Shown: piece by piece, positions 8,422-15,946 of the stretch
Numbering within the stretch: the first letter of the stretch is position 1
Layout: each line of letters opens with the position of its first letter
DNA from: Pelovirga terrestris
GTDB lineage: Bacteria > Desulfobacterota > Desulfuromonadia > Desulfuromonadales > Geopsychrobacteraceae
Direction: 5' to 3'
Length of the DNA stretch: 64,000 nt
Assembly (NCBI RefSeq): GCF_014773365.1
Contig: NZ_JACWUN010000003.1
Location: 1 to 64,000 of the forward strand
Position numbers and translations under genes: made by a program
The notes under the pieces: model-generated
Databases searched by the model: none
Told to the model about the DNA's origin: nothing
What the model saw: the letters and a program-made list of their open reading frames with translations, nothing else

Positions 8422-8715
8422 TTAAAGGCGGACTTCCAGATCCATTCTTTCATGCAAAACGCGGATAACGTTGATGCCACCGGCAACCTGTTCGCGGTAA
8501 AAAACCACATGCTGACCGGAAGGGAATTTGCGGTACCCAGAACGGATTTCGTCACACCGCTGTCCTTGATTCGGATTTTCAGCCAAAGCATGAAAACATC
8601 GGTCCAGCTGAGCAAGGTAGTGACGGCGCTGATCTCGTCCCCAGCGTTCTTGAGTATATCGCCCAATCTCGCGAAGATCCTCAAGCGCCTGCTTTGTTAG
8701 CGAAAACATCGGCAT
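8422..8715 (-). CDS. parE: ParE/RelE-superfamily toxin
   Basis: Toxin of a ParDE-type module, 97 residues. The ParE pattern is visible: FSLTKQALEDLREIGRYTQERWG at the N-terminus, a central helix, then YRKFPSGQHVVFYRE and the C-terminal INVIRVLHERMDLEVRL. ParE proteins poison DNA gyrase; some relatives act as mRNA interferases, so the target is inferred. It overlaps parD by one nt (stop/start TAATG type). Intact. Confidence 0.92.
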   Translation of the reverse strand: MPMFSLTKQALEDLREIGRYTQERWGRDQRRHYLAQLDRCFHALAENPNQGQRCDEIRSGYRKFPSGQHVVFYREQVAGGINVIRVLHERMDLEVRL

Positions 8716-8954
8716 TAGCCGGCGATCTCATCGAGTTCACGATTCAGATCTTCCAAAGAGTAATTTGCTGGGCCGCTTTGTTCGCCCTGTATCAAGGCTT
8801 TACGTAGAATTTTAAACTTTGTTTCACGCTCTTCAAGCAACCGCAACCCGGCACGAATCGCTTCGCTGGCAGAACCATAGCGGCCGTCCTCAATGGCATG
8901 AAAAATAAACTTTTCGTAGTGCTCGCCTAAAGTCACACTGGTATTTTTTCCCAT
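8715..8954 (-). CDS. parD: ParD-family antitoxin
   Basis: A 79-residue ribbon-helix-helix antitoxin: an N-terminal beta strand (TSVTLGEHYEKFI), YGSASEAIRAGLRLLEE as the second helix, and a disordered acidic C-terminal toxin-binding tail ending DELAG-like. It precedes parE and should autorepress the pair. ATG 8954 has an AGGA-type site 6-9 nt upstream. Intact. Confidence 0.92.
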   Translation of the reverse strand: MGKNTSVTLGEHYEKFIFHAIEDGRYGSASEAIRAGLRLLEERETKFKILRKALIQGEQSGPANYSLEDLNRELDEIAG

Positions 8955-9004
8955 GATGTCCTCCTCTGATGAACTGACGCCATTCTATAATATTTATTGG
9001 TATT

Positions 9005-9436
9005 TTTCCAGATCGCTCATCAGTTCGGGATGGCGATGTCTTCGTTGTCACTAAACTGGATCGCCTCGCTCGATCCGTCGTGGACCTCGCCAATATCGTG
9101 CAAAAGTTTGAGGTCAAAAATGTCGATCTGGTGGTGCTGGACCAGGGGATTGACACGACATCGATTTATGGCCGACTCCAATTCAATATTCTTGCCACCA
9201 TCGGAGAGTTTGAAAGGGAAATTATCCGGGAGCGCTCATACGAGGGCAGAATGCGCGCCCTGGCCAGGGGTGTCAAATTTGGTGCCAGGCCAAAACTTAC
9301 TGTGAACGAGATATCCCAATGGATCAACGACTATGAAGCTACAGGATGCAGTAAGACAGAGATCGCTGACCACTACGGGATAAGCCGATCATCCGTCTAT
9401 CGCATCTATTCTGAAAACTGCCAACACATGTCCTGA
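9005..9436 (+). pseudogene. Serine recombinase/resolvase missing its catalytic N-terminus
   Basis: The frame reads from about 9005 and matches the resolvase/invertase family from the middle of the catalytic domain onward: GDVFVVTKLDRLARS, the IDTTSIYGRLQFNI core, the E-helix EFEREIIRER, and a C-terminal Hin-type helix-turn-helix (SKTEIADHYGISRSSVYRIY). About 55-60 residues including the nucleophilic Ser are absent, and there is no proper start upstream (in-frame stop at 8975). It is therefore a dead recombinase. It may be what is left of the enzyme that built the island, or just another passenger. A terminator follows at 9454-9485. Confidence 0.85.
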
Positions 9437-9453
9437 AATAGTAGCAATGCAGG

Positions 9454-9485
9454 AATGCCCCGTCCAGCACTCCGGGCGGGGTATT
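9454..9485 (+). terminator. Intrinsic-type hairpin after the recombinase fragment
   Basis: ATGCCCCG (9455-9462) pairs with CGGGGTAT (9477-9484); the loop is GC-rich. The T-tract is weak, so efficiency is uncertain. Confidence 0.5.
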
Positions 9486-9694
9486 CGTGTTCAAAAAGTG
9501 GTCAGTTGTGAGACGGGGGGCTTAGATCTTTTACAATAACCATGTAAAAACCTTGTATGTGTCACGGTTTATCCCTGATGGCTAGTTACACAATCTTTTT
9601 TACCCTGGGTTATCAGAAAATCCACACCTGGATGACCAATCGGGGGAACAATATTTAAGATGCCGTGACTTTTATAAAAACCTCAGCAACTACT

Positions 9695-9958
9695 CTATTC
9701 ATAATGCGTCCACATGCGCAGCACTTTCACCACTCTTGTCTCTTCCAGAACCTGATAGACAAGTCGATGCTGTATGTTGATTCGACGGGAATATGCTCCA
9801 GCCAAATCGCCAACGAGCTTTTCATACGGAGGCGGGGTCTGATATGGATTCTCCGCTAAAACACTAAGTAGTTTTTCGGCTTTCGGCTTCAGTCCTGAAG
9901 CCGATAATTTCTTCCCATCCTTTTGGGCCTGCTTGGTAAAAACGATCCGCCAACTCAC
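9695..9958 (-). CDS. yoeB: Txe/YoeB-family toxin
   Basis: An 87-residue ribosome-dependent mRNA interferase. Family marks: WRIVFTKQAQKDGKKL at the N-terminus, NPYQTPPPYEKLVGDL, then YSRRINIQHRLVYQV and the C-terminal VLRMWTHYE with the YoeB-type catalytic His-Tyr end. It overlaps yefM by 4 nt (ATGA), as in most yefM-yoeB operons. Intact. The 258-nt gap to the recombinase fragment holds no recognisable gene. Confidence 0.94.
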   Translation of the reverse strand: MSWRIVFTKQAQKDGKKLSASGLKPKAEKLLSVLAENPYQTPPPYEKLVGDLAGAYSRRINIQHRLVYQVLEETRVVKVLRMWTHYE

Positions 9959-10197
9959 CAGTCAAGTTCCTCGTCGCACTCATCGACAGGGGTTTTCAGC
10001 CCCTCAACGATTGATTCCTTCATTCCCGGCACGGAATGGAGATAGAGTGTTTCCTGAACAGCCCGCCAATCATCTTCAGCGATCAGGACTGCATTGCCGC
10101 GCTTACCGGTAATTTGTACAGGTTCATGCGATTCGGAAACTTCATCGAGAAGTTTATAGAGGCTTTTCCTTGCTTCAGTAGCGGTTATAGTAGGCAT
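9955..10197 (-). CDS. yefM: YefM/Phd-family antitoxin
   Basis: An 80-residue antitoxin: the N-terminal Phd fold (TITATEARKSLYKLLDEV), the conserved PVQITGKRGNAVLIAEDDWRAV segment, and an acidic C-terminal tail (PVDECDEELDW) that would neutralise the toxin. Upstream of ATG 10197 is AGAGGAGAA. A GTACG/CGTAC inverted repeat 21-36 nt further upstream is a likely autoregulatory operator. Confidence 0.94.
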   Translation of the reverse strand: MPTITATEARKSLYKLLDEVSESHEPVQITGKRGNAVLIAEDDWRAVQETLYLHSVPGMKESIVEGLKTPVDECDEELDW

Positions 10198-10217
10198 TTT
10201 AGTTCTCCTCTCTGGGG

Positions 10218-10233
10218 GTACGTAAAAGCGTAC
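10218..10233 (-). promoter_or_regulatory. Inverted repeat, probable YefM operator
   Basis: GTACG (10218-10222) and CGTAC (10229-10233) with a 6-nt spacer. YefM-type antitoxins bind TGTACA-like palindromes; the match and the position just upstream of yefM support this role. Confidence 0.5.
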
Positions 10234-10389
10234 GCCAGCTGGAGTTGATAGTCAACTAAAACAGAACTCAACAACCCATTAGTGTTCAGCGCCAACAAAA
10301 GAACCACGTTTCTCATAAATCATTTTGGATTGAATGGATGGTGTAAATTTTGTCTAGGTGCGGTCTTCCGACAAACCCTGCTTTGTCAG

Positions 10390-10419
10390 AAATCCCGTCG
10401 GTCGATCCGAGCGGGATTT
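10390..10419. terminator. Intrinsic terminator hairpin
   Basis: AAATCCCG (10390-10397) pairs with CGGGATTT (10412-10419), with A/T tails on both sides. It separates yefM-yoeB from the next toxin pair and would stop leftward transcripts of the 10468-11036 operon. Confidence 0.65.
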
Positions 10420-10467
10420 TGGTGTGTTTATGTCGGCAAGTTATCGATTTGATATTTCCCTTGGCAG

Positions 10468-10767
10468 TTAGTAATAGTCCTCTTCGAGTTGGTGCCGGAC
10501 AGCTAAAATAGTGGCCGTCTTACTATCCTCAATTTCAAAAAGAACGACATACCCCTTTGCACCAAAAGAAATGATCATTTCGCGCAATAGAGGATCTTCG
10601 GGGGTTGCCTTTCGGCAGGTGAAGGGGAATTCTTGTAGAAATTTGATGCCCTTCTGGATAGAACTTAGGGCCTTTCGTGCAGCATCAATGTCCCGTTCAA
10701 CAAGAAAACCATAGAGCCGAACAAGATCATCCTTAGCTGTTCGGGTATAGCGAACCCGATAATTCAC
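10468..10767 (-). CDS. RelE/ParE-superfamily toxin
   Basis: A 99-residue toxin: YRVRYTRTAKDDLVRLYGFLVERD at the N-terminus (ParE-like helix hairpin), FPFTCRKATPEDPLLREMII, then GAKGYVVLFEIEDSKTATILAVRHQLEEDYY, with the usual strand-turn-strand and final Arg-His. ParE-type gyrase poison or RelE-type ribonuclease cannot be told apart by eye. It overlaps its antitoxin by 4 nt. Intact. Confidence 0.88.
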   Translation of the reverse strand: MNYRVRYTRTAKDDLVRLYGFLVERDIDAARKALSSIQKGIKFLQEFPFTCRKATPEDPLLREMIISFGAKGYVVLFEIEDSKTATILAVRHQLEEDYY

Positions 10768-11036
10768 TTATCCCTCTTTGTCTCTGCCTGGGCAAGCATC
10801 CCGCTCAGTTCATTTAAAACATCTTCAGCGGAGCAGTATTCCCCAGTCCGTCGAGACTCGTCTCTTGCAGCAATCCCTCTGGAAATAAATTCCCGGTGAA
10901 TTTTCCTGTGCTGAATACCGGCCCGTAATGACTTTTCCATAAAGCCGGATAAGGTTTCACCTTCACGTAAGACACTTTCAGCCGCTTGGCGTAATTCGGG
11001 CTCAACTCGTAGAGAAGGAATTGTTGCTGATTTCAT
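10764..11036 (-). CDS. Antitoxin of the RelE/ParE pair (YlcI/YnfO-like)
   Basis: A 90-residue partner with a ribbon-helix-helix-like N-terminus (SATIPSLRVEPELRQAAESVL), then SGFMEKSLRAGIQ and an RGIAARDESRRTGEY segment resembling the YlcI/YnfO family, often paired with ParE-type toxins. I prefer ATG 11036 over an upstream in-frame start at 11096 because AAGGAGG lies just ahead of it and the ribbon-helix-helix strand begins there. It overlaps the toxin by 4 nt and is expected to autorepress. Confidence 0.82.
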   Translation of the reverse strand: MKSATIPSLRVEPELRQAAESVLREGETLSGFMEKSLRAGIQHRKIHREFISRGIAARDESRRTGEYCSAEDVLNELSGMLAQAETKRDK

Positions 11037-11380
11037 GACGGACCTCCTTGCGTCGCATTTGCAACTCATTCTAACGGAAATTGATTCTGTGGGCAATGGG
11101 ATTTAGTGACCGAAAGGTAGAGCTTCAGAAGAAAACGTAAAGCCAAGGGAATCATGAGCGTACCATATCGTGGGTGTTTCTTGCATTGCGCTAGATGTAG
11201 CAAGTCTGAAAATAATGGGAATAATGGCTTACGTCAGTCTCTCTCGCGCCATTGAATTCCAAAATTTCTCCTGGAATCTGGAATCGAGTTTTTTAACATG
11301 GGTATCTGGTCACCACGCTACAGACTTGCCATTCTCCCGATAAAGTATATACTATGAATATATATTTATGGGAGGTGTTT
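11037..11380. other. Intergenic between divergent toxin-antitoxin operons
   Basis: No gene recognised. The last 40 nt are AT-rich (AGTATATACTATGAATATATATT, split around 11345-11368) and likely hold the vapBC promoter and the VapB operator. No longer repeat is visible. Confidence 0.5.
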
Positions 11381-11608
11381 ATGAAAACCGCAAAATTGTT
11401 TAAAAATGGCAAAAGCCAAGCAGTCAGACTGCCCAAAGAGTTTCGTTTGGACGGCGAAGAAGTTTACATTAAGCAGACCGGCAACGTCGTTCAGTTGATC
11501 CCCATGTCCGGCTCATGGGACTCTTTGTTTTCTAGCCTGGATAAGTTTTCTCCTGACTTTATGGCTGATCGTCAACAACCCCAGCTGGAAAATCGGGAGG
11601 ATTTTTGA
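11381..11608 (+). CDS. vapB: VapB-family antitoxin
   Basis: A 75-residue antitoxin with an N-terminal AbrB/SpoVT swapped-hairpin DNA-binding domain (MKTAKLFKNGKSQAVRLPKEF) and a C-terminal toxin-binding tail (FSPDFMADRQQPQLENREDF). ATG 11381 sits behind GGGAGG; the upstream in-frame ATG at 11354 lacks one. It precedes vapC and overlaps its start codon by one nt. AT-rich inverted sequence upstream is the probable operator. Confidence 0.94.
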   Translation: MKTAKLFKNGKSQAVRLPKEFRLDGEEVYIKQTGNVVQLIPMSGSWDSLFSSLDKFSPDFMADRQQPQLENREDF

Positions 11609-12024
11609 TGATCCTGCTCGACACAAACATCTGTATCTACATCATCAAACGCAAACCAGAGGAGGTCCTGCACCATTTCCAGCAATATCATCCGGGCGAT
11701 ATAGGAATTTCATCAATCACCCTGGCTGAGCTTCAATATGGAGTTGCCAAAAGTCAGGCACAGAAGCGCAACGCTGAGGCGTTGTCTGAGTTTCTGATCC
11801 CCTTTGAGATTCTTCCCTTCGGTGAATCAGCTACGCAGGCCTACGGGGCGATCCGGACAGTGCTGGAGCAACAGGGAAAAATCATCGGGGCGATGGATTT
11901 ACTAATCGCTGCACATGCTGTCTCGTTGGATGCTGTTCTAGTGACGAACAACGTGAAGGAATTCAAAAGGGTACCGGATCTCAAAATCGAGAACTGGGTA
12001 AACACCAAGACCACCGAATCCTGA
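11608..12024 (+). CDS. vapC: VapC-family PIN-domain ribonuclease toxin
   Basis: A 138-residue PIN endoribonuclease; known VapCs cut tRNA or rRNA. Acidic metal ligands are visible: Asp in LLDTNICIYI, Glu in LAELQYG, Asp in GAMDLLIAAHA, and a final VLVTNNVKEF with the Thr-Asn motif. ATG 11608 overlaps the vapB stop (TGATG), which fits the family length better than the TTG one codon upstream. Intact and fully paired. Confidence 0.94.
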   Translation: MILLDTNICIYIIKRKPEEVLHHFQQYHPGDIGISSITLAELQYGVAKSQAQKRNAEALSEFLIPFEILPFGESATQAYGAIRTVLEQQGKIIGAMDLLIAAHAVSLDAVLVTNNVKEFKRVPDLKIENWVNTKTTES

Positions 12025-12028
12025 TTCC

Positions 12029-12161
12029 AGAATCCCTTACCTCCGCCAAATTCTTACCCTCCACTCAATCAAAGATGATTTATAAGAGACCCTCCTTCCC
12101 GTTCATTCGAGTGGCCACGCTCACCCAACTCAGGGAAAAGTCTTTGTTGTGTTGCTCATGA
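12029..12161 (+). repeat. Dispersed repeat, copy of 27792-27929
   Basis: About 133 nt closely match 27792-27929 with a few substitutions and small indels: AGAATC, TCCGCCAAATTCTTA, CCACTCAATCAAAGATGATT, TATAAGA, CCTTCCCGTTCATTCGAGTG, CCCAACTCAGGGAAAAGTCT, GTTGTGTTGCTCATGA. It lies between vapC and the end of the cysteine desulfurase operon. No open reading frame or known element is recognised; it may be a degenerate mobile sequence. Confidence 0.85.
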
Positions 12162-12211
12162 CCAAAACCTTTTCTACCTTGAATAATGCAATGGGTGACT
12201 GGCGTTAGGCT

Positions 12212-13333
12212 CTACAGAGAAAGATGTCGCAGACAGCTAATCACCTCATCCAGTTCTTTCCAGGTCGTGGCTCGGCCCAGGCTGAATCGGATCGCCCCCA
12301 TCCCCTCCCTCACAGGAACACCCATGGCGGCAAGAACGGGGGAAAGGGTCACTGAGCCGGCATGGCAGGCAGAGCCGGTAGAAGCAGCGACCTGCGGCAT
12401 ACGGCCGAGAATCTCGGCCCCTGTACGGCCGGTGAAATTGATGTTGAGGGTGTTGGAGAGCCGCTGCGTCGGGTGTCCGTTGAGGGAGACCTTCGGCCCG
12501 AAGGTCTCCTGCAGCTGATCCCAGAAACGATCGCGCAGATCCTTTATCTGTGGCGCATCGATCCAACCGGCGGCTACTTCGCAGGCCGCTCCCAGTGCCA
12601 CGGCCAGGAGGACGTTTTCCGTTCCGGCCCGCCGCCCTGATTCATGCCCGGCGCCATGGATGAAAGGCTCAATGCATGTCCCTTTGCGAATGTACAAGGC
12701 ACCGATTCCTTTGGGGGCATAGAGCTTGTGTCCGGCCAGCGACAGAAGATCGACCCCGAGGGTGTCGACCCTGGTGGGAATCTTGCCGACACTCTGAGCC
12801 GCATCGGTGTGGCAAAGAACCCCTGCTTCGTGAGCGATGGCGGCGATCTCTGCAATGGGTTGGATCGTGCCGACCTCGTTGTTGGCATGCATTACTGAGA
12901 TCAGAATCGTACGGGAGGAGATCGCCCGGCGCACATCGTCCGGATCGACACGACCAAATCGATCAACGGGAAGGATGGTAACCTTGGCTCCAAGTCGCTC
13001 CAGGAAGCGGCCGGGTGCGAGGGTCGCCGGATGCTCTACCGCTGTAGTGATGATGTGGTCGCCGTGTTCCCGATGGGCAAAAAAGACTCCCTTGAGAGCA
13101 TGATTATTCGACTCACTACCACCGCTGGTGAAGACGACTTCGGTGGGATCGCAGTCCAGAAGGGCCGCAACCTGCGTCCGCGCGCGTTCCACTGCGTCCT
13201 TGGCTGGGATCCCGGCCCAGTGCGGACTGGAGGGGTTGCCGTAGTGCTGGGTCAGAAAGGGGCGCATCGCCTCCAGTGCCTCATGGGCGATGGGGGTGCT
13301 GGCGTTGTAGTCGAGATAGATTTGCTTCGTCAT
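12212..13333 (-). CDS. Cysteine desulfurase (NifS/IscS-like), last gene of the CooS operon
   Basis: PLP enzyme that moves sulfur from cysteine to an active-site Cys persulfide. The 373-residue class-V aminotransferase fold is complete: YLDYNASTP start, GGSESNN, HxxP-type EHPATL, ASTPLP-binding HTDAAQ, the PLP lysine in LAGHKLYAPKG, the Arg-rich RRAGTEN, and the catalytic Cys in TGSACHAG. It ends an operon that starts with a CooS homologue, 63 nt after the HMA protein gene. That suggests a dedicated sulfur supply for the operon's Fe-S or sulfur chemistry rather than general Isc function; no iscU is adjacent. Intact. Confidence 0.88.
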   Translation of the reverse strand: MTKQIYLDYNASTPIAHEALEAMRPFLTQHYGNPSSPHWAGIPAKDAVERARTQVAALLDCDPTEVVFTSGGSESNNHALKGVFFAHREHGDHIITTAVEHPATLAPGRFLERLGAKVTILPVDRFGRVDPDDVRRAISSRTILISVMHANNEVGTIQPIAEIAAIAHEAGVLCHTDAAQSVGKIPTRVDTLGVDLLSLAGHKLYAPKGIGALYIRKGTCIEPFIHGAGHESGRRAGTENVLLAVALGAACEVAAGWIDAPQIKDLRDRFWDQLQETFGPKVSLNGHPTQRLSNTLNINFTGRTGAEILGRMPQVAASTGSACHAGSVTLSPVLAAMGVPVREGMGAIRFSLGRATTWKELDEVISCLRHLSL

Positions 13334-13396
13334 GAAATACCTTTCAATTCGACTCAGGCCGAGGGCTCTTCATGGGAGCGGATTGGGTGGTGCAGT

Positions 13397-14266
13397 TCAG
13401 CCACCGCAAGAACCGCCGCAGCCGGAACGTGAACCGCTGTTGGCAGCCTTGAGTTCCGGATCAAAGATCACCAGCGGCGTGGTTCTGACCAGCTGTTGAT
13501 ACCAGAATTGCAACTGCTGTTGTTGCTGGGCCGCTGACAGACCTGGAGCGCTGACATTCAGGGCCAGGTGCTTGCTGATGATCATATCATTTTTGAGTTG
13601 CACGGAAAAAGCCGCCAAACTGCCGAATCTCTTGGCCAGCAGTTGGTCAAAGTCGGCATGGTCGGCTTTGATCCTCTCGATTTCGGCAAAGACCTCGTCC
13701 TCGTAAACGACGACCTGGCTTTGCTCGGCCGCATTGAGCAGCAGCTCGCGCTGGAGCAGCTCGTTCCACACCTGCTGGCGCAGTTGATTCAGCATTGCGG
13801 GGGGCGGCGACTGAGGTATAGATTCCATGCGTTTTTCGAGAACCGCCTGGAATTCTTCGCGGGGCAGTAACCGTTCCCCCACCCGGGCCACGTAACGGTT
13901 GGCCAGGCGCTCGTCCTCGGCTTTTAGAGCGCGGTATTCATCGGTACTTAAGGATTCCTGAAGAGTTGCCGGGTAGCCGGCGGCAGTAATCGCGGCGGCG
14001 ATGGTCGCGGGATCGACCCGTGCGGCATCATACTCGACGTTACTGCGTCCGGTAGTGACGCTGACCTCGACCTTACCAACGCCGTTGACGCCCGCTAGGG
14101 CATTTTGAACCCTTCGCACACAGGCTCCGCAGGTCATTTTTTCGACATTGTAGACCGCCAGAGAGACGTCGGCGGCATCAATGGTACGTGGCGTCCAGCC
14201 CATTGCGACTACTGCCAACACGGTAAACACTGCTAACGCGGCAAGATAGGTTGTTTTTTGTTTCAT
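13397..14266 (-). CDS. Exported HMA-domain / SurA-N-like protein with Cys-Gly tail
   Basis: A 289-residue protein with an unusual domain mix. Residues 1-31 form a signal peptide or membrane anchor (LAALAVFTVLAVVAMGW). Residues about 35-103 are a heavy-metal-associated domain with the metal-binding pair in MTCGACVRRV. Residues about 115-265 are helical and resemble the N-terminal SurA/PpiC chaperone module (RVGERLLPREEFQAVLEKR, QVWNELLQRELLLNAAEQ). The protein ends in SRSGCGGSCGG, a second likely metal- or sulfur-binding site. It probably acts in the periplasm as a metal carrier or assembly chaperone. It lies between the ABC transporter ATPase and the cysteine desulfurase in one operon. I do not know a named family for the whole architecture. 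Confidence 0.7.
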   Translation of the reverse strand: MKQKTTYLAALAVFTVLAVVAMGWTPRTIDAADVSLAVYNVEKMTCGACVRRVQNALAGVNGVGKVEVSVTTGRSNVEYDAARVDPATIAAAITAAGYPATLQESLSTDEYRALKAEDERLANRYVARVGERLLPREEFQAVLEKRMESIPQSPPPAMLNQLRQQVWNELLQRELLLNAAEQSQVVVYEDEVFAEIERIKADHADFDQLLAKRFGSLAAFSVQLKNDMIISKHLALNVSAPGLSAAQQQQQLQFWYQQLVRTTPLVIFDPELKAANSGSRSGCGGSCGG

Positions 14267-14346
14267 GTTGTCTCCTGTTGGCTCGTTTTACCAATTTCCT
14301 TACAACGTTAAGCTAACCCTTTAGCTCAGGCACAGATCTGTCTTAT

Positions 14347-15141
14347 TCAGATTGCATAATCCATCGCTTCTTCGTGAACCAGCTGAAATTCACGGAACAG
14401 CTCGCGTCGGTAGGCGGCAAAGACGCTGTCGGTGCGATCGCAAGGGCGGGGAAGTTGAATATCAACAATTTTACGGAGACGGCCGGGATATGGGGCCATC
14501 AGGATGACTTTGCTGCCAAGATAGATGGCTTCGTCCAGATCATGGGTCACAAAAACGACTGTTGGTTGCTGCTCCTGCCAGATCCGCAGCAGCTCATCCT
14601 GCAAGCGCAAACGGGTGAAAGCGTCCAGCGCCGCGAATGGTTCATCCATAAACAGCACTTGTGGCGATGCCGCCAGGGCTCTGGCAATGGCAACACGCTG
14701 TTTCATGCCGCCTGAAAGCTGGTGCGGATAGCGTTCGGCACTGTCCTTTAGCCCGACGATTTCAAGGTGATGCAAAGCGGTAGCTTTGGCCTCGGATTTG
14801 GCCACCCCTTTGGCTTCAAGGGCGAACATGACATTACCCAGGGCGCTTTTCCAGGGGTAGAGGCCGTAATCCTGAAAAATCATGATCCGTTCAGAATCGG
14901 GCTTGGTCACTGGTTTGCCGTCGATGGTGATGGAGCCGCAACTGGGCTGGTCAAATCCGGCCAAAAGATTTATTAATGTCGTCTTGCCGCAGCCGCTCGG
15001 TCCGACCAGACAAACAAACTCACTAGCCGCGATATCAAGATCAAGGGGAGATAACGCCGCCATGCGTTCACCATTGGGATTGCGATAATATTTGGCCACC
15101 CCGCGCAGCGACATTGTTCCCGATGTCATCTGTTGACCCAT
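14347..15141 (-). CDS. ABC transporter ATPase, NitT/TauT family
   Basis: Energises the importer encoded upstream. The 264-residue ATPase has Walker A GPSGCGKTT, Q-loop IFQDYGLYPW, signature LSGGMKQR, Walker B VLFMDEPFAALD and H-loop VFVTHDLDEA, all as in SsuB/TauB/NrtD-type proteins. I chose ATG 15141, preceded by GGAGGAGTG; the permease stop is 1 nt upstream, so the genes are translationally linked. Together with 15143-16918 it forms a complete binding-protein-dependent importer. The substrate cannot be read off; family members carry nitrate, sulfonates, cyanate, bicarbonate or thiamin precursors. Confidence 0.92.
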   Translation of the reverse strand: MGQQMTSGTMSLRGVAKYYRNPNGERMAALSPLDLDIAASEFVCLVGPSGCGKTTLINLLAGFDQPSCGSITIDGKPVTKPDSERIMIFQDYGLYPWKSALGNVMFALEAKGVAKSEAKATALHHLEIVGLKDSAERYPHQLSGGMKQRVAIARALAASPQVLFMDEPFAALDAFTRLRLQDELLRIWQEQQPTVVFVTHDLDEAIYLGSKVILMAPYPGRLRKIVDIQLPRPCDRTDSVFAAYRRELFREFQLVHEEAMDYAI

Positions 15142-15142
15142 A

Positions 15143-15907
15143 TCACACTCCTCCCCAACGCCGTTTAAGTAAATCTTCAAGCTGGCGCATGGCGCGATAG
15201 ATTGCCAGCCCAAGCAGACCGACCACCAGCATCCCCGCTAGAATCCAGTCGGTACGCAAGAAGTTGCGGGCATCGACAATCAAATAACCAAGCCCCGACT
15301 GGGCGCCGAGCATTTCTCCCGCGACCAGGTGAATCCAGGCGGTACCAACAGCAATATGCAAGCCGACCATGATGCCGGGAAAGGCTGCCGGAATGACAAC
15401 TCGCAGAAATACCATCATTTTGCCGGCGCCGAAATTGGCGGCGACCTTTAGATAGATCGCAGGAATTTGACGCACCGCGTCGATGGTTGCCAGCAGCATG
15501 GGGAAAAAAGCCGACAGGAAAATGATAAAAATGGCCGGTGCGTTACCGATACCGAACCAGAGCACCGCCAGCGGGAACCAGGCAATGGGAGAGATTGGAC
15601 GCAGAACCTGGAGTAACGGATCCATGGCTCGGCGGGCGGTTATATAGCTGCCCAGAAACAGACCAAGAGGGATGGCGATGCTAACGGCCAGCAGATAGGC
15701 ACTGAAAAATCGATAGAGACTGATGCTGATGTGACTGAATAATACGCCGTCGGTCATCAGCTCACGTAGAGCCCGCAGGACATCCAGCGGTCCAGGCAGC
15801 TGTACCGGGGGATAAAACCCTGCGGCAAATTGCCACAAGGAGATGAAACCCAGCAGACCGACCGTCGGCACCAGATGGCTGAAAATCTTTTGAAACCCGA
15901 TATTCAT
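15143..15907 (-). CDS. ABC transporter permease, NitT/TauT family
   Basis: A 254-residue integral membrane protein with about six segments and the cytoplasmic coupling motif (EMLGAQSGLGYLIVDARNF, close to the EAA loop of SsuC/TauC). PGPLDVLRALRELM near the N-terminus and PISPIAWFPLAVLWFG in the middle are typical for this family. It is 39 nt downstream of the binding protein gene and abuts the ATPase gene. Intact. Confidence 0.92.
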   Translation of the reverse strand: MNIGFQKIFSHLVPTVGLLGFISLWQFAAGFYPPVQLPGPLDVLRALRELMTDGVLFSHISISLYRFFSAYLLAVSIAIPLGLFLGSYITARRAMDPLLQVLRPISPIAWFPLAVLWFGIGNAPAIFIIFLSAFFPMLLATIDAVRQIPAIYLKVAANFGAGKMMVFLRVVIPAAFPGIMVGLHIAVGTAWIHLVAGEMLGAQSGLGYLIVDARNFLRTDWILAGMLVVGLLGLAIYRAMRQLEDLLKRRWGGV

Positions 15908-15946
15908 CTATATTTCTTTGTTTCAAGATATCTGTTCAGCACAGGA

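Noticed and set aside
7099-12024. Chromosomal integron carrying toxin-antitoxin cassettes
   Set aside because: No attC-like sites with GTTRRRY/RYYYAAC cores recur between the pairs and no IntI gene is present in the window.
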